Source of the DNA: Polytrichum commune
Lineage: Eukaryota > Streptophyta > Polytrichopsida > Polytrichales > Polytrichaceae
Assembly: GCA_950295325.1 (NCBI GenBank)
Contig: OX485804.1
Location: 62,001-126,000, forward strand
Length of the DNA stretch: 64,000 nucleotides
Direction of reading: 5' to 3'
The notes under the pieces are model-generated. The model made no database searches and was not told the origin of the DNA. It saw only the letters and a list, made by a program, of their open reading frames with translations. A program made the position numbers and the translations under genes. Position 1 is the stretch's first letter. The number at the start of each line of letters is the position of its first letter. Positions 43,781 through 56,095 of the stretch are shown here, piece after piece.

Positions 43781-45100
43781 AATTTGCCAAAATTTGAAAA
43801 TGAAGTTTTAACCTCCACACCTAATTTTTGTGTTGTAATCAATTATTTGGCAAGGACCCGCCAAACTAGCTTATTTTCCACCATAATGTCCATATTGAGC
43901 AAACTCCTCTATTTTACTTGAAGCAAATGAGCACAGGTATTCATTTGTTTGCAATCTAAAGAATGGGTTCCCATTGGCATTGTCAGAATCTAAAGATATT
44001 AGAGTTAAGTCTCTCAAAGAGGGTTGAAACCGTGGGTTTGATCCTTCTTTGAGAAAACTTTCTATTAAGAGCTAGTTAGATTGTCGTGCATTGGAGCCTA
44101 TTTTAAAAGTTGGGTGAAACTTTTGGGATATCCCAAACTTTGAAAGAATTTTAGGAATTAAAACAAGGTATGTGCATGAGACTCATGTCTTAAATCTCGG
44201 ATTGACATTTGCAAGGGTAGCTTGGCCCACCCATCATAGTAGCTACAAAGTTGATTTTTAATAGCCCAACACCACTCTTTATGTATGATAATTTAAGCAT
44301 TAAGAAAACTTGGGTAACTTTGTGTTAGTTCTCATAAACTTGAGGTTTGGTACTAAAGCCATGGTTTCATCTCCTTTACTTTACAAATAACTTTAATTTA
44401 GCCCCAAGTTAAACATTTCACAGTAGTCTCTTTCCATAGCAGGTGAAATTGTAGACACTCTCTCTGACCTATGTGATATTTGGGGAGGGGGGTTGCTACT
44501 CTAGAGAATTAACTAGTTTGAAACCATCCTGATGTGCTTGCTCATAAAGCTTAAGAGGCAATCTGGCTCCTCCAGCCTCTGACAGTTGTGAGTACTTAAT
44601 CATCCACAATCTGGATCCGTCCAACCAGGATAAACCAAAATACCCATGCACTGTGTTGTTTACTAGGAAGTAGGGTAATAAAATAAACTGCTTGGGCCAG
44701 CCTGTGGCTGATGAATGTTGCAAAATCTTCATCGGTGTAACATACCATAGAATTGGATGCCAACTCCCAGTGACCCGAGAGTCTGTCAAACTATGTAGTC
44801 AGTTGATTTAACATCCAAGTAACCTGCAGTCTACATCTAAAATGAGAAATTAGGATGGAACATGACAGATGGATGGATAAAGCATCTTAGGGTTTAACCC
44901 TAGGTCAAGTCTGACTTGGCTAACCAGGCCTGTGAACTTCTTTCGCAGGCGTCATCTTTTACTCTCTCACGACTGTGTTCGTGATCGTACGACAATCAGA
45001 CCGGGACGAATCGGTTTCCTGTCACGGAAGTGCGTTGCTTGTCTTTCCCTGGTTCCAGCGATAATTTTTTAGCCAAAAACGGTGCATTTTGGTGCTGTTT
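43781..45100. other. Intergenic, with a dispersed repeat
   Basis: The block at ~44020-44260 resembles ~48590-48860 (shared words TTTTATCCTTCTTT/TTTGATCCTTCTTT, ATTAAGAGCT, GGTGAAACTTTTGG, ATCCCAAA, TTGGATTGGCC/CGGATTGACA). A minus-strand open frame 44496-44789 (PILWYVTPMKILQHSSATGW..., ending in a Gln-rich tail) reads rather like protein but matches no family I know. It may be an exon or relic. Confidence 0.45.
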
Positions 45101-45179
45101 TGAGGGCGACAAGACTCGCGGCAGGTGATTTCGCCTTTGCCTTCTTCCTCACTCTTGGTTTACCCCCGCGCTGTCGGTC

Positions 45180-45484
45180 GTAAGTAGTGGTTTCTTCTCA
45201 GGCCTTATATATTTTTCTCGGCAATGCTTGGATGCGGGACTAGATTTTGGGGCATGGATAGTGTCGGATCGTTGAAAGGTGAAACTTACTGGGTTATTTT
45301 CATCTTAATAGTTTGCGTCTGCTGTTTGTTGTTGTAGGTATTGGTATTAGGTCTAAGTTATTTTATGTTGAGCTTAGTTGTTGTTGTAGTAGGATTGTTC
45401 TCTTTGCAACAATTTGCAGTTGCCCTGCTGATTCTTAAAGTGGACATTTCCTAAATTCCAGTTTATGCGATATGTGGTTTGTAG
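45180..45484 (+). promoter_or_regulatory. Probable 5' UTR intron of the RETICULATA-type gene
   Basis: CGGTC|GTAAGT at 45179/45180 and GGTTTGTAG at 45484 form a plausible intron, ending 36 bases before the ATG at 45521. Inferred from consensus only. Confidence 0.4.
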
Positions 45485-45520
45485 GCATTGTGAAATAACC
45501 TCGCGGCTTGGATTCCTACT

Positions 45521-46855
45521 ATGTCGTCAGCTATGGCTGGCCTGTTAGTGCAGCCTGCATTGCAATCCTCCACACTTGCTGCATTGCCCACTCTCAGCTA
45601 CTCTAATGCCTCCAGACAACGCATATCGTTTTCTCTTCGGTCTCCACCCTCGTCTGCCTTTTCAGAGGATTCAATTCTTCCAGGTAACCCAGGTTTCTGA
45701 GATTTATGGTTCTTTTGATTAGCTCTGTCAAATCTTTCCTGATTAAAATCATTTCTACTTGAGGTTCAGTATTGGTTAGGGTTTGGTTGTCCTATTGTTC
45801 TGTGTGACCTGTGCTTTTTAGGTAAGTTTGGGTTGTGGATTTTCCTGGGGAGTAGAAGTTCGATGCCGTGAGTGAAGAGGTTTGTGGCCCTGCCTGAAGT
45901 TTGGAATCACTCGTTTCCAGGTAAGTTGTCTGTGTCACGCTTGCGGGCTTCAGCTTCTTCTGTAGCTCATGGAGGCGATGAACCAAGTTTGGATCTTGGA
46001 GGTGGTGGAAATGGAGCTGGGCTTCAAGGGGGAGGTGGGTTTGGTGGTGGGGGTGGTGATGAGTCCCATAGAAGAGGAGGTAGTGAAGGGGGTTCTTCAG
46101 GGGGATTACTGGGTGCTTTATGGAAAGGTTGGCAAGATAGAGTGCGTGCAGATCCTCAATTTGCATTTAAGGTACTAATGGAGGAAGTTGTCGGTGTGGG
46201 AGCATGTGTGCTGGGGGATATGGCTTCTAGGCCTAACTTTGGCCTGAATGAGCTTGATTTCGTCTTCTGCACACTTGTGGTGGGTTCCATTCTCAATTTC
46301 AGTCTCATGTACATGCTAGCCCCAACAAGCGCTGCGGGGGCAGTGGCGACTCGGCTTCCAGGAATTTTTGCGAGCTGTCCAGGCGGACACATGTTCGAAC
46401 CTGGAAACTTCTCCTTGATTGACCGTGCAGGTACTTTTGTGTACAAAGGTGCACAGTTTGCAGTGGTTGGGTTTTGTGCTGGTCTTGTAGGCACTGCCAT
46501 CTCCAATGCGTTGCTAGCCATCAGGAAAAAGCTGGACCCAGATTTTGTTGTGCAGAATGAAGCCCCACCAACATTCCTGAATGCTGCCACCTGGGCCATA
46601 CATATGGGTTTGAGCAGTAATGCCCGCTACCAGACCCTGAATGGTTTAGAGTTTGCTCTTGCAAGCAAGCTGCCTCCATCCGTCTTCAAATCTAGTGTGT
46701 TGGTGCTTCGTGCTTTGAACAATGTTGTTGGTGGTGTGTCGTTTGTGGCCCTTGCTCGCATCACAGGCTCTCAAAAATCTATCCCCCCTCCAAATGCTCC
46801 TTTGGTTGCTCCTGAAGAGGAGAAACTGCTCGAGGTTGCAGAACAAGAGAGTTGA
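45521..46855 (+). CDS. RETICULATA-related plastid protein (DUF3411)
   Basis: Two exons: 45521-45683 and 45921-46855. The joint CCAG|GTAACC ... TTTCCAG|GTAAG restores Gly (g|gt), giving 365 aa ending TGA. The N-terminus (MSSAMAGLLVQPALQSS..., Ser/Ala/Arg-rich, few acids) looks like a plastid transit peptide. A Gly-rich stretch follows (~residues 75-120), then the conserved RETICULATA/DUF3411 region (~135-335), with ADPQFAFKVLMEEVVGVGAC, PNFGLNELDFVFCTLVVGSI, LINFSLMYMLAP-like hydrophobic segments and FVYKGAQFAVVGFCAGLVGT. The family sits in the plastid envelope/membrane and affects mesophyll development and amino-acid metabolism in flowering plants, and the molecular activity is unsettled. The codons are clean and the gene looks intact. 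An alternative in-frame ATG at 45872 lies in the intron and would lack the transit peptide. Confidence 0.9.
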
Positions 46856-49650
46856 TATATCGTTTTCTGTTGGTCAACTTACATAAAAGCAGGTACTTCC
46901 TTGATGCTACCCTCCATGATCAATGGTAACCTGCTCAGTTTTGCCCAGGTTCTGGAACTTGATGATCACATAAGGATGACCAGTACTCTTTTCTTTAAAA
47001 TCCAGAAGCTCCCAGGTGTTAGGTCCTTGTCACTTTGTAAATCACAAGCGCTTTTTTTTTTGAGTTCTGTGTCCACTGATGGACAGTACCAGAATGGTTA
47101 GTGTCTAGGGGTTTTATCGTGTCTTTCAAAGAGTTGGATGGCTAATCACAAGGGTTGGAACAGTTCAGTTATACTGTGGCAATACAATTTCAGAGGACTG
47201 CAGTGTAGTCTCCTAGTTGTAGTTTTGTGGTCTGTAGAGTGTAGATGAACAGCTTGTTAGTTTTGGTGCCAACTGAGGATTGTTGTCTACTACGATATAT
47301 GCCAAGGTGCTTTCTGTGCAAATTTTCTAAGCACGATTGTGTAGTTGCCTTGGATGCATGCATAGGTACATCTTTGATTTGCATGAGTTGATCATCCTCA
47401 GAAAGTTGTATGTATAAGGTTGGAACTGCTTTGGGTTACCCCTGACATACACTGATCATGACTCTACAAGTTTGTATTTGGGCTTTACTGGACCTTTCTT
47501 GTGTTCTATGATGTGCAAGTTGGGTTCTCTTGTGACTCCTCTAATTGTGCTACCTTGTTGGAAATAGAACGTAACAATGGATTGTGATTCTATGTCATTT
47601 GAAACAGTAACTGCGGATGAATTTACTCAACTCTTGGGTATGTATGAGAAATTACAAAAAACTGGAAGACAATTACAAGGCACTCAGTTCTACTACACCG
47701 GCACTGATTTGTTGCATGTTTTTGACCTAAACTGTAAATTTGCAGATATGGATAGGTATACTGACAGAAAATATCAATTGAAAGTGAATTTTAGGGTTTA
47801 GGGTTAGGTCTTAAGCTTCCTCTCCATAGCCCGTGGTTGGGTGGTTCATGCCACACAAACTCCTAGATTTGTAGAATTTTCAAAGGTATGAGAGCTCCAA
47901 GTTTCTTGCAGTGAAGATTTTTGAGATTGACTTTTACTCTTGGTGAATTGCTTCAGGAAGGGAGTATTCTAGAAAGTTGGTGCACTAAGTGTACTTGGGG
48001 TGAGAGAGAAATTTATTTGAGGGATTAAAGATTTGAGTTTTGCAAATCTTGAGCGATGAGATCTGGGAGTCAAGTCAAGAGAAACTTGAGATTCAGCTGT
48101 CATTGAGAGAAAACAGCCAGTGAATTCCTTTGAGAAAAAAAGCTAGTTTAATGTCCTTGTAAATTATTTCACAAATGACTTGCGAGTAGGCACAGCTTTG
48201 GTGCAGAGAATCAGGTGTATCAGACTCTACGCTCCTCAGAGCATTCAAGGGAAAAAGGAGTCAGAAGATAAATTTGTAAACTATGCTGAGGGCCGTTAGT
48301 TGAGGTACACAAAGCTTGTACTGGCACAAACACACAGATGGAACCAAAATTTGCTAAAATTTCTCCACAAAAGCCATTTTACCTTCACCGTATTTTCTGG
48401 CTGAATTGTTTAGGGTAATCGATCATGAGATTCAGGTTGAATTTTGAAGTTTTGCTTAGAATAGAGTTATGCATAGTCACCCCAAGAGGATTCGGGCGAA
48501 CCAACTCCTACACTTGTTCCTTGTTGGATGCCTAAACCCTTGCCTCCAAGGAACCAGTGTAAGGGTTGTTTCGCCCAAGCCCCCCAAGAGGGATGAATCT
48601 ATGGGTTTTATCCTTCTTTAAGGGACATTTATATTAAGAGCTTGATAGGGTATAGGGTTTAGGGTTCATGTGTTGGAGCTATTGGAAGTTGGTGAAACTT
48701 TTGGACCTTCTCTTGCCATCCCAAAAACTTTCAGAGATCTTTATGACCGAAAATAGGGTATGCCAATGCGACCCACTGTTTCATCTACCGTCCTAACTCT
48801 TGGATTGGCCTATGCAAGTCTATTTTGATCCACACAACTTTGTAGCCAACTAATGCCCTCTTCCCACTTGACTTTAGCTAAGCCTAAAAGTTGGTTCTAA
48901 CAACACGGCTTTCACATCATTGACACTATGTAGTGCTGAGCCTAGTTGGCAAATGATGTGGCATGGTTTAAAAGTGGAGGTTTTAAGGCTCAAGCACTGA
49001 CCCTCCCATTGGTACCAAGACATGAGGCAAGAACGTAGGACCTTTAAAAGTGTGGCCTCTTGCCCTTGTGATTGCTTGCTTTTAGTCTTAGCTATCAGTG
49101 CACAAGGAGCTTCATTACCAAAAACCGATGGTAAGATAGATGAGTAGTAAGGCTTTTGGAGGTGGGACAAAACTATTCAACATTCATTGCATGGTAAATA
49201 AAACAATGAACATGTGTGAAAACTATGTAACTAAAATCTACTCGACAATCCCTAGAGCAAGTTCTTGTAGGTGCATTGGGATAATCGGATGCCTCCGCTA
49301 TAATTGAGAGAACTTTACTTGGTTTTTAGGAAAGTCTTTGGTTATTTGGTAAAGTCAGGTGGGAAGGGGGCATAAGTATGGTGTTTCAAGCATTAAGCAA
49401 ACTTGGGTGATTTGTGCATAAGCTCTCAAACCCATGTCTTAGCCAACTCAATGGGACTTTGATGCCAAGACTTAAACCCTCCACATATATTTCTAGCTGT
49501 TGGATTGTCTTGGAAAATGTCTCTTTAGTTACCAATTGCGAATTATTAAGGTTATCATTTCAAATTCTATAAATAGAGTTGAAATGAAAAATTTATAAAG
49601 GTCAAGTTGAAGGAATTTCTTTCTCTTTAACTGTGTTAGATGATAAATCT
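46856..49650. other. Intergenic region
   Basis: The 3' flank of the RETICULATA-type gene is followed by dispersed-repeat DNA. A 74-codon open frame at 47577-47801 ends in telomere-like TTTAGGGTTTAGGG and matches nothing known. A diverged repeat at ~48590-48860 pairs with 44020-44260. I see no supportable gene. Confidence 0.5.
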
Positions 49651-49689
49651 AAAATATTGTCAATATTTGGAGCACATGGTTGAATCTCA

Positions 49690-50225
49690 ATGCTCATATC
49701 ACATACACGTTATTATTAAATACTTGACATATTGATGATTGTGCACATTATATAGATTCTTATGTTGTACTCTAGTAACTTCACCAACTCGGGGCAACAC
49801 AAAATCAAACCACAAAATGTCATTATTGGAATTGGATAATTGATTTGGGTACATTCTTTAATTGGCACTCAACCATTCTTTCTTTGATAAGACCCTTGAT
49901 GTGATGACATGCCTTGGTGGTGATTCTAAGCATGATACGTGACACATGCTTTAATCTTCATGTTCATATATCAATCATTTATAATTAATAAATACTTGAT
50001 ATATTGATCATTGTGTATAGATTATATAGATTCTTTTGCTTTGCTCTAGTAAATTCACCAACTTGAGGCAACACAAAATCAATCCAGATAATGTCATTAT
50101 CCAAACTGGAATTTTTTTTGCACATTCTTTATTCACACCCTCAACCATCTTTTGTTTGATATGACTCTTGATGTGTTGACATACCTTGGCGGTGATTCTA
50201 AGTATGATACAAGGAAAGTAGATGC
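49690..50225. repeat. Diverged tandem duplication, ~265 bp unit
   Basis: The sequence from ATATTGATGATTGTG (~49727) through GGTGATTCTAAGCATGATACG (~49940) recurs from ATATTGATCATTGTG (~49993) through GGTGATTCTAAGTATGATAC (~50210), with small indels. Non-coding. Confidence 0.75.
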
Positions 50226-53200
50226 CAAAGTACTATATATGCAATTTTGATTTAAATATCTTTAAACAATTTAGAGAAAGTCTTGGGGAATGCATTTATG
50301 TCCCCAAGGCTTCCAAAAATCTAACTTACATGCAACATAGACACATGTATTTTGGCAAACAAATACCACAATTTGTTGCATAGAATTGTACCTTGCATTC
50401 CTTCAAGTGCTTGGTCATATCTTCACCCCAATTTAAATCATTTCTTTCAACGGAGAATGTCATTGGTAGAATGAAGCTACTATTGATTAAGCTATCAACA
50501 AAAAAACATTAATACCATTCTTCTTGTCTTGAAAGCCTTGCTCAAGGCACTTAGCAGACTTTAGTATGTCATAGGAGTCACTTTGTTTTGATGAGTGAAG
50601 CCTTGCTAGAGGTACAAGGTACAAATAACTATTGTAGTAAGTTACCATGTAATGAAACTTATATTGTGAAGGGCAATGTGCTAAGGGACAACCACTGAAA
50701 TGGATGTAGTGACCTCTCAATGACTTGCCTTAATCCTTAACTTCCTAGAGCGTATTGTGGTTTCATCAGGTCATCGAAAAACTAAACTTTTCTAAACATT
50801 AATTATACTAAAAAGAAGAGTTATTAATGATTTTAAGATCACATCAATGTAATTGTAATATTCAATAATTTTCAGGATTTGTTTATAATTGATCTAGAAT
50901 CATTACATTTCAAGAATTTGTGATAGAAATATGCAATAAACTAATAGCCTAAACTTTCAAGATTATATTAAGAATAGATATACACTTTGAGATAAGAAAG
51001 GAAATTGACGATTTTCAATCAAAGTAATAATAAGTTACTATATAGTAATGTATCAACAAAGGGAAAAGTTAGTTTATTCTTGACTTTAAAATCTCTTATG
51101 AACGACCATCTTTTCATGTTGAAACGCGATCATACCATTGATAAGAAAATTTTATGAGGAACATGTTGATACCTATTGTGACCTTCCTAGCACCTTCCTT
51201 TTGGATGGATTGGCCTTCAAGAGTCATTTATACGCCAAAATTTGACCTCTTTGGGGGCTTAGGGTTGAGGCATAGCCCAACAAACCATGTGATGGTAGAG
51301 TTAAATGGCATGATTGCCTTGACATCAATCACATAAATACTGGAGACAAATTTGTATGAACTTCATTTAATGAATGAAAAAGCCATCCATGAGTTTGTCA
51401 ACAAAAGATAATTTTTGAACATACATGTATACAAGAATTTTATTTATTTTATGTTAAAGCACTTATATTTTAAATACGTACTTGAGGAAATTTGCTCTTA
51501 CATTTCACAATTGTCACATACATCCACGAATTTATTATGTAGTCTACCATTTGTGGTCTTTTTTGGGTCATGAAACTTGTATATATAAGTTACTGAGGGA
51601 TCCGGCATGCATGTGACCACCAGAACTCCATTTGCAATGACCAGGCTTGTATCGGCTTAGAGAAGCATTGTATTACTTAATTACCGAAACCCCTTGTACA
51701 CTTACGGTAAGTAAGAGGAAAATACTAGATATTTGCAAGCACGGGCCACTGAGGAGGAGACACGTGGGAGTAGAGACAACAGTGGAAGCCTGTGAGGAGC
51801 CCAAATGAATGCTTGGTTATATCCATCGTACCCGCTCAGGATCTACGTACGATTATGCCTAACGGCTCATCTCACTTATCATTTCTTGTACATATACTAC
51901 GTATCGCTAGTCGTCTTCGTATCTCGCAGTATGACAAGGGGCCACTACCTATCTTTGTATCAGCTTTCTTGCCATGTCTCGACTTCTCTAACCCCCCCTG
52001 CATGCCCCTCTCACAACCTTTGAGAGCTCAAATGCCATTGCAGGCTGCAATGACTGTATAAGTCATCACAGTAATCGTTCTCTATAGGCCGGCCGGCCTG
52101 TCTGTCTGTCTGTCTGTCTGTCTGTATGAGCGTACGTATGTATAATTTCCAGAGTATGACTAGAGATGGTCGAGTTTCTTGCCATGCATGTCGGTCACTC
52201 TCGATTCGCGCAGCTGCTAAGCTCCTAGTCGATGATCGATGTGCTGACTCCGGGCCAGTCACTCACATTCTGTCTAGCATATCCTGGTGCATATAATTTG
52301 CAACAAATTTCATCAGTACATCATCCTGAGCCCATCTGTCAGGCTGTGATCTGAGAAGGTAGCAAAGAGCTGTACATGGGTAGTATTCCAATGGGAATGA
52401 CTAGTATGCTGTAGGAATTAGCGAATGGATGAGGAAATGGAATCGCTCGCAAGGAGGACTGCAACCGACACTCCAGTCGATGAGTAGAGGCAGTTGTGCT
52501 GGTGGGGTGGATGTCTGTTACGCAGGCAGATAAGCAGCAAGCGGTTTGACATCATTCAGCTCACCATTTAACTTCCTCGCCGCCTGCCTGCCTTCGGTTC
52601 AGTTTGCGCAACCACCTCCAACTTCAACTCATTTCCTTCCTCACTCATCCACTGCACGATCCACATTGTGAATGATCCTCACTCACACCACACAGACAGG
52701 GCCGGGGGAGGGGTAGCTGGCAGGCAAGGCAATTCTCTCGACAGTCTACCAAGAAATATTACCATTTGTTCAAACTCTAGACTTGTCAAGGATCTCATGG
52801 CGACATAAAGCGCACAAGGGGTAGGCACACAGAACTCCGAAGAGGAAGTGAGCGGGGTCTGACACAGGAAATAGCAGGCATCTCGGCAGTTGACTACAGT
52901 TGTGTATATACTCTCCAGATCAGATGGTCTCCAAGGGAGACAGGTGGGCTAGATCGAGCCTCAGATGGTGAGTAATGGCGGGCTGAATTATAATGCCAGT
53001 GATGAATGCCATTCTTTCCTTTCCCTCCCTCACCTCCGCTGGTTGCAGACATGCAAATACTCATCATCCTAGAATAATATTCTATGGCACTTTAGACTCA
53101 CCCCACCTGCAACTGTTGCAAAAAGGTAAACTTAAAGATTCTCTGCTGTAGGATATTCATGTCAGAGCAACAAGCCAGGACTGCCGCCTTTGAGTGTGCT

Positions 53201-53308
53201 ACACCAATTCAGACGTGGCCATGTACTCAGGGATCACAGATGAGGGTAGCAAGAGGCATGATGTTGTTGATTTAGAGATAAGTTGTTTGCTGTGCAAGGA
53301 AAGGGCAC

Positions 53309-53348
<40 letters not shown>

Positions 53349-53428
53349 GGGTGTGGTGTGGTGTGGTTGAGTCGACGCTGGCTGGATGGTAAATTGATGG
53401 GATGGGATGTGGTGTGGGTGGGTGGGGC
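50226..53428. other. Long intergenic region upstream of the RRM gene
   Basis: AT-rich to ~51600, then more balanced. It includes a (TCTG)n tract at ~52096-52122 next to GGCCGGCCGGCC and a (GA)n tract at 53310-53350. I found no coding region. The last few hundred bases probably hold the promoter and 5' UTR of the RRM gene. Confidence 0.5.
53310..53350. repeat. (GA)n microsatellite upstream of the RRM gene
   Basis: About 20 GA units with one interruption, followed by GTGGT repeats. GA-rich tracts are common in plant 5' UTRs, and this one may be transcribed. Confidence 0.85.
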
Positions 53429-54240
53429 ATGGCGGGTGAAGGAACTACCTGGGGGGGCACGCCGACCCTTACGAGGTGGGATCAAAACGGCAGCGCCTGA
53501 TAGACGGTGGGAGCTCCGCGCTCCTGGCCGGCCTGCAGGGGCAAGCGGGTGGGCCTCGGTCCCTGCCGGTGGTGCGCTTGCGTGGCCTGCCCTTCAATTG
53601 CAGCGACAATGACGTGTTTGACTTCTTCGCGGGCCTGGACGTGGTGGACGTCCTGTTTGTGCGCAAGAATGGGCGATTCTCTGGCGAGGCGTACGTGGTG
53701 TTCGGGGCGCCCATGCAGGTGGACTACGCGCTCCAGAAGAACCGACACAACATGGGCCGGAGGTACATAGAGGTGTTTCGCTGCAAGAAGCAGGACTATT
53801 ACCACGCCGTCGCGGCCGAAGTGGCGGATGCGCGGTGCGCTGACTCTCCTCCCCCTTTGAGTACTGCTTCGTTCAATAATAGTTTGACAACGGGAACCAC
53901 AAATGCCAAACTGGCTGCCGTGTCGGCCGCTCGCAGTGATCCAAGCAGCAAAGATCATCTCGACCACACGGGTGTATTGAAACTCAGGGGGTTGCCTTTC
54001 TCCGCATCCAAAAGGGATGTGATGGACTTTTTTGGGGAGTTTGAACTGAACGACGAGAATGTGCATATTGTAGTGCATAACGATGGACGGGCGACGGGTG
54101 AGGCGTTTGTAGACTTTGGCAGCCCGGAGGATGCCAAGTCGGCGATGAACAAGGATAAAATGACGCTGGGCAGCCGCTATGTGGAGCTCTTTCCCTCGTC
54201 ACGCGAAGAAGCCACTCGGGCTGCCACCAAAGCCCGATAG
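53429..54240 (+). CDS. hnRNP F/H-like protein with two quasi-RRMs (start uncertain)
   Basis: The open frame 53438-54240 encodes ~268 aa with two RRMs of the hnRNP F/H-GRSF1-ESRP class. The first (~VVRLRGLPFNCSDNDVFDFF to GRRYIEVFRCKKQDYYHAV) and second (~VLKLRGLPFSASKRDVMDFF to GSRYVELFPSSREEA) share LRGLPF, G-E-A-(Y/F)-V-x-F and R-Y-(I/V)-E-(V/L)-F, typical of quasi-RRMs that bind G-tracts and regulate splicing. Upstream PYEVGSKRQR matches the leader of plant members. No ATG exists in this frame after the TGA at 53437. The nearest ATG (53429, MAGEGTTW) is in another frame and would join it if the G7 run at 53451-53457 had eight Gs. A spliced upstream exon is the alternative. The RRM body is intron-free and intact. 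Confidence 0.85.
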
Positions 54241-56095
54241 TTATCAATCTCGCCAAGCCTGCAGCTGCCCATTTTTTTTGGATAAGAAAAGGCAGAGCAG
54301 GCACAAACTCATTACAATTCATCGACTTGTATATTACCGTAGAAGAATCATGTCGCTCATCACTAGGACTTGACACACTTACCCCAGCCTTACACTGCCA
54401 CAAGAGAATACAGTTTCTCCCGTGATTCCCCGCTGCCTGGGTGGAGGGGGAGGGGGCCGGCGTTAGATACTTATCAACTGTAGATTCTTCAGGTGCGCAA
54501 CATTTGGACATGTTATGATCTCAACATGATTCATGAATAGTGCAGATAATTCTCTTTACATGCGGGAAGCACCTGCAAGGAACGTGGCACCGTGTACTCT
54601 GCTTCCCAATAAGAAGCATGGTTTGCACTTAAAGAGCTTCGTACAGAACAGTTACACTGTTTACCTTTTAGGATCCGCTACAAATCTTCAAATGCGGGCA
54701 TTTACACACCTGCAAGTAGGGAGATGTGTTACATTTTTTCAGTCTCAGTACACTGGTGACGAGGTTATGCGGGAATCTGTGTCATAAAAGGGTAGTGATT
54801 AGGCAGGATGATGAACCCCAACTACTATCAGCTTACACTGAGGACTCAGAATAAGGCGCCTGTAAATGTGGTGCCATGCATTTCTTCAATCACAAGAATA
54901 AAATATACTGCACATTTTCGACTTGGACTCTGACTGCAACCTGTGTCTCATATGTGTGGTCGGATTTTGCAATTACCCAAATACCGTAGCTCTCCGTAGC
55001 TCTCTAGCAGCTTGAGCAGAAAAAAATTAATTCAAAAAATTAATTCTAAAGGTGCCTTAAAATTTGGGAAATTAATTTCTTTGAGTGCCCCCCCCCCTCC
55101 CCCAAAAATAGAATTTTAAAAAAATTAAAAAATTCAAAGAGTGCCTAAAATCACAATAATGCAAGTGACATTCATTGGAATCCAACAAAGAAGCATCAAA
55201 TAATTTCAATAATGTCGTCACAGGGCAACAATCTCACTCATGGTCTAAAAACAATACAAGAATGAATTTGCTACACAAGTCATGTTGACACACTACCATA
55301 AAAACGAGAATGATACAAACAAAGAAGAATGAATGTCTAGCTTATTTTAAATTACTTTTTTAATCTGCCCAGTTTTAGAATATTAATTTTTGGACTGCAT
55401 AATTTACTTTCACACTTTAATTAATTATTAGGCAGAAAGGTGCCCAAGTTGCTAGAGCTACAATAATAGACTGGGATGATGTGTACTTCACTGGACATGT
55501 GGAGGCTTATCTATTGCACTAATTTTGACATGTACAAGTTACAAAATTATTGAGAGTAAACTACTTACTCTTGCAAAGTAATACCACTATAGCATAGATA
55601 TGGCGTAAACAGCGTCTTGAAATTATTACCTGCCTCACTTTCACCTTACAGAAGACCATCAATTTTCAGTTTAACACTCCAGAAATTTAGAATCTAAGTA
55701 TAGAAGACTGAAATAAGCCTACATCTATCATAGAATTTGGGAAATTAAGGAGTTGGTCACTGGTGATTACTAATTAGAGAGCATTCAAGCATCAGATGTT
55801 GAACTTCCAGCATGTGTATCCATGAAGAAGAGGGCCCAGAGAGGATAAATAAGTTTTAGCTGCGTCTGGATACTCCTGGAAATTCAAAGAAACAAGGCTT
55901 CCATTGCTTTCAACTCAATTGCGTGTATGGTTCGATTCGCATCAGGTGTACTAAGCCAGCCCCACTGGAATCTCAAATCCACCAGTGCGGCCATCATCTA
56001 CTTGTCGGGCTTCTGGCAATGTCGAATGTATTTGAAGGTGGCCCCTCCAAAACTCCTAAGATTCTTTTGCTGGTCAAGTTTGGAGTCTTAGAATT
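54241..56095. other. 3' flank of the RRM gene and intergenic DNA
   Basis: Possible polyadenylation word AATAAA near 54898. AT-rich thereafter, with a C10-like run near 55087. No gene seen. Confidence 0.5.
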
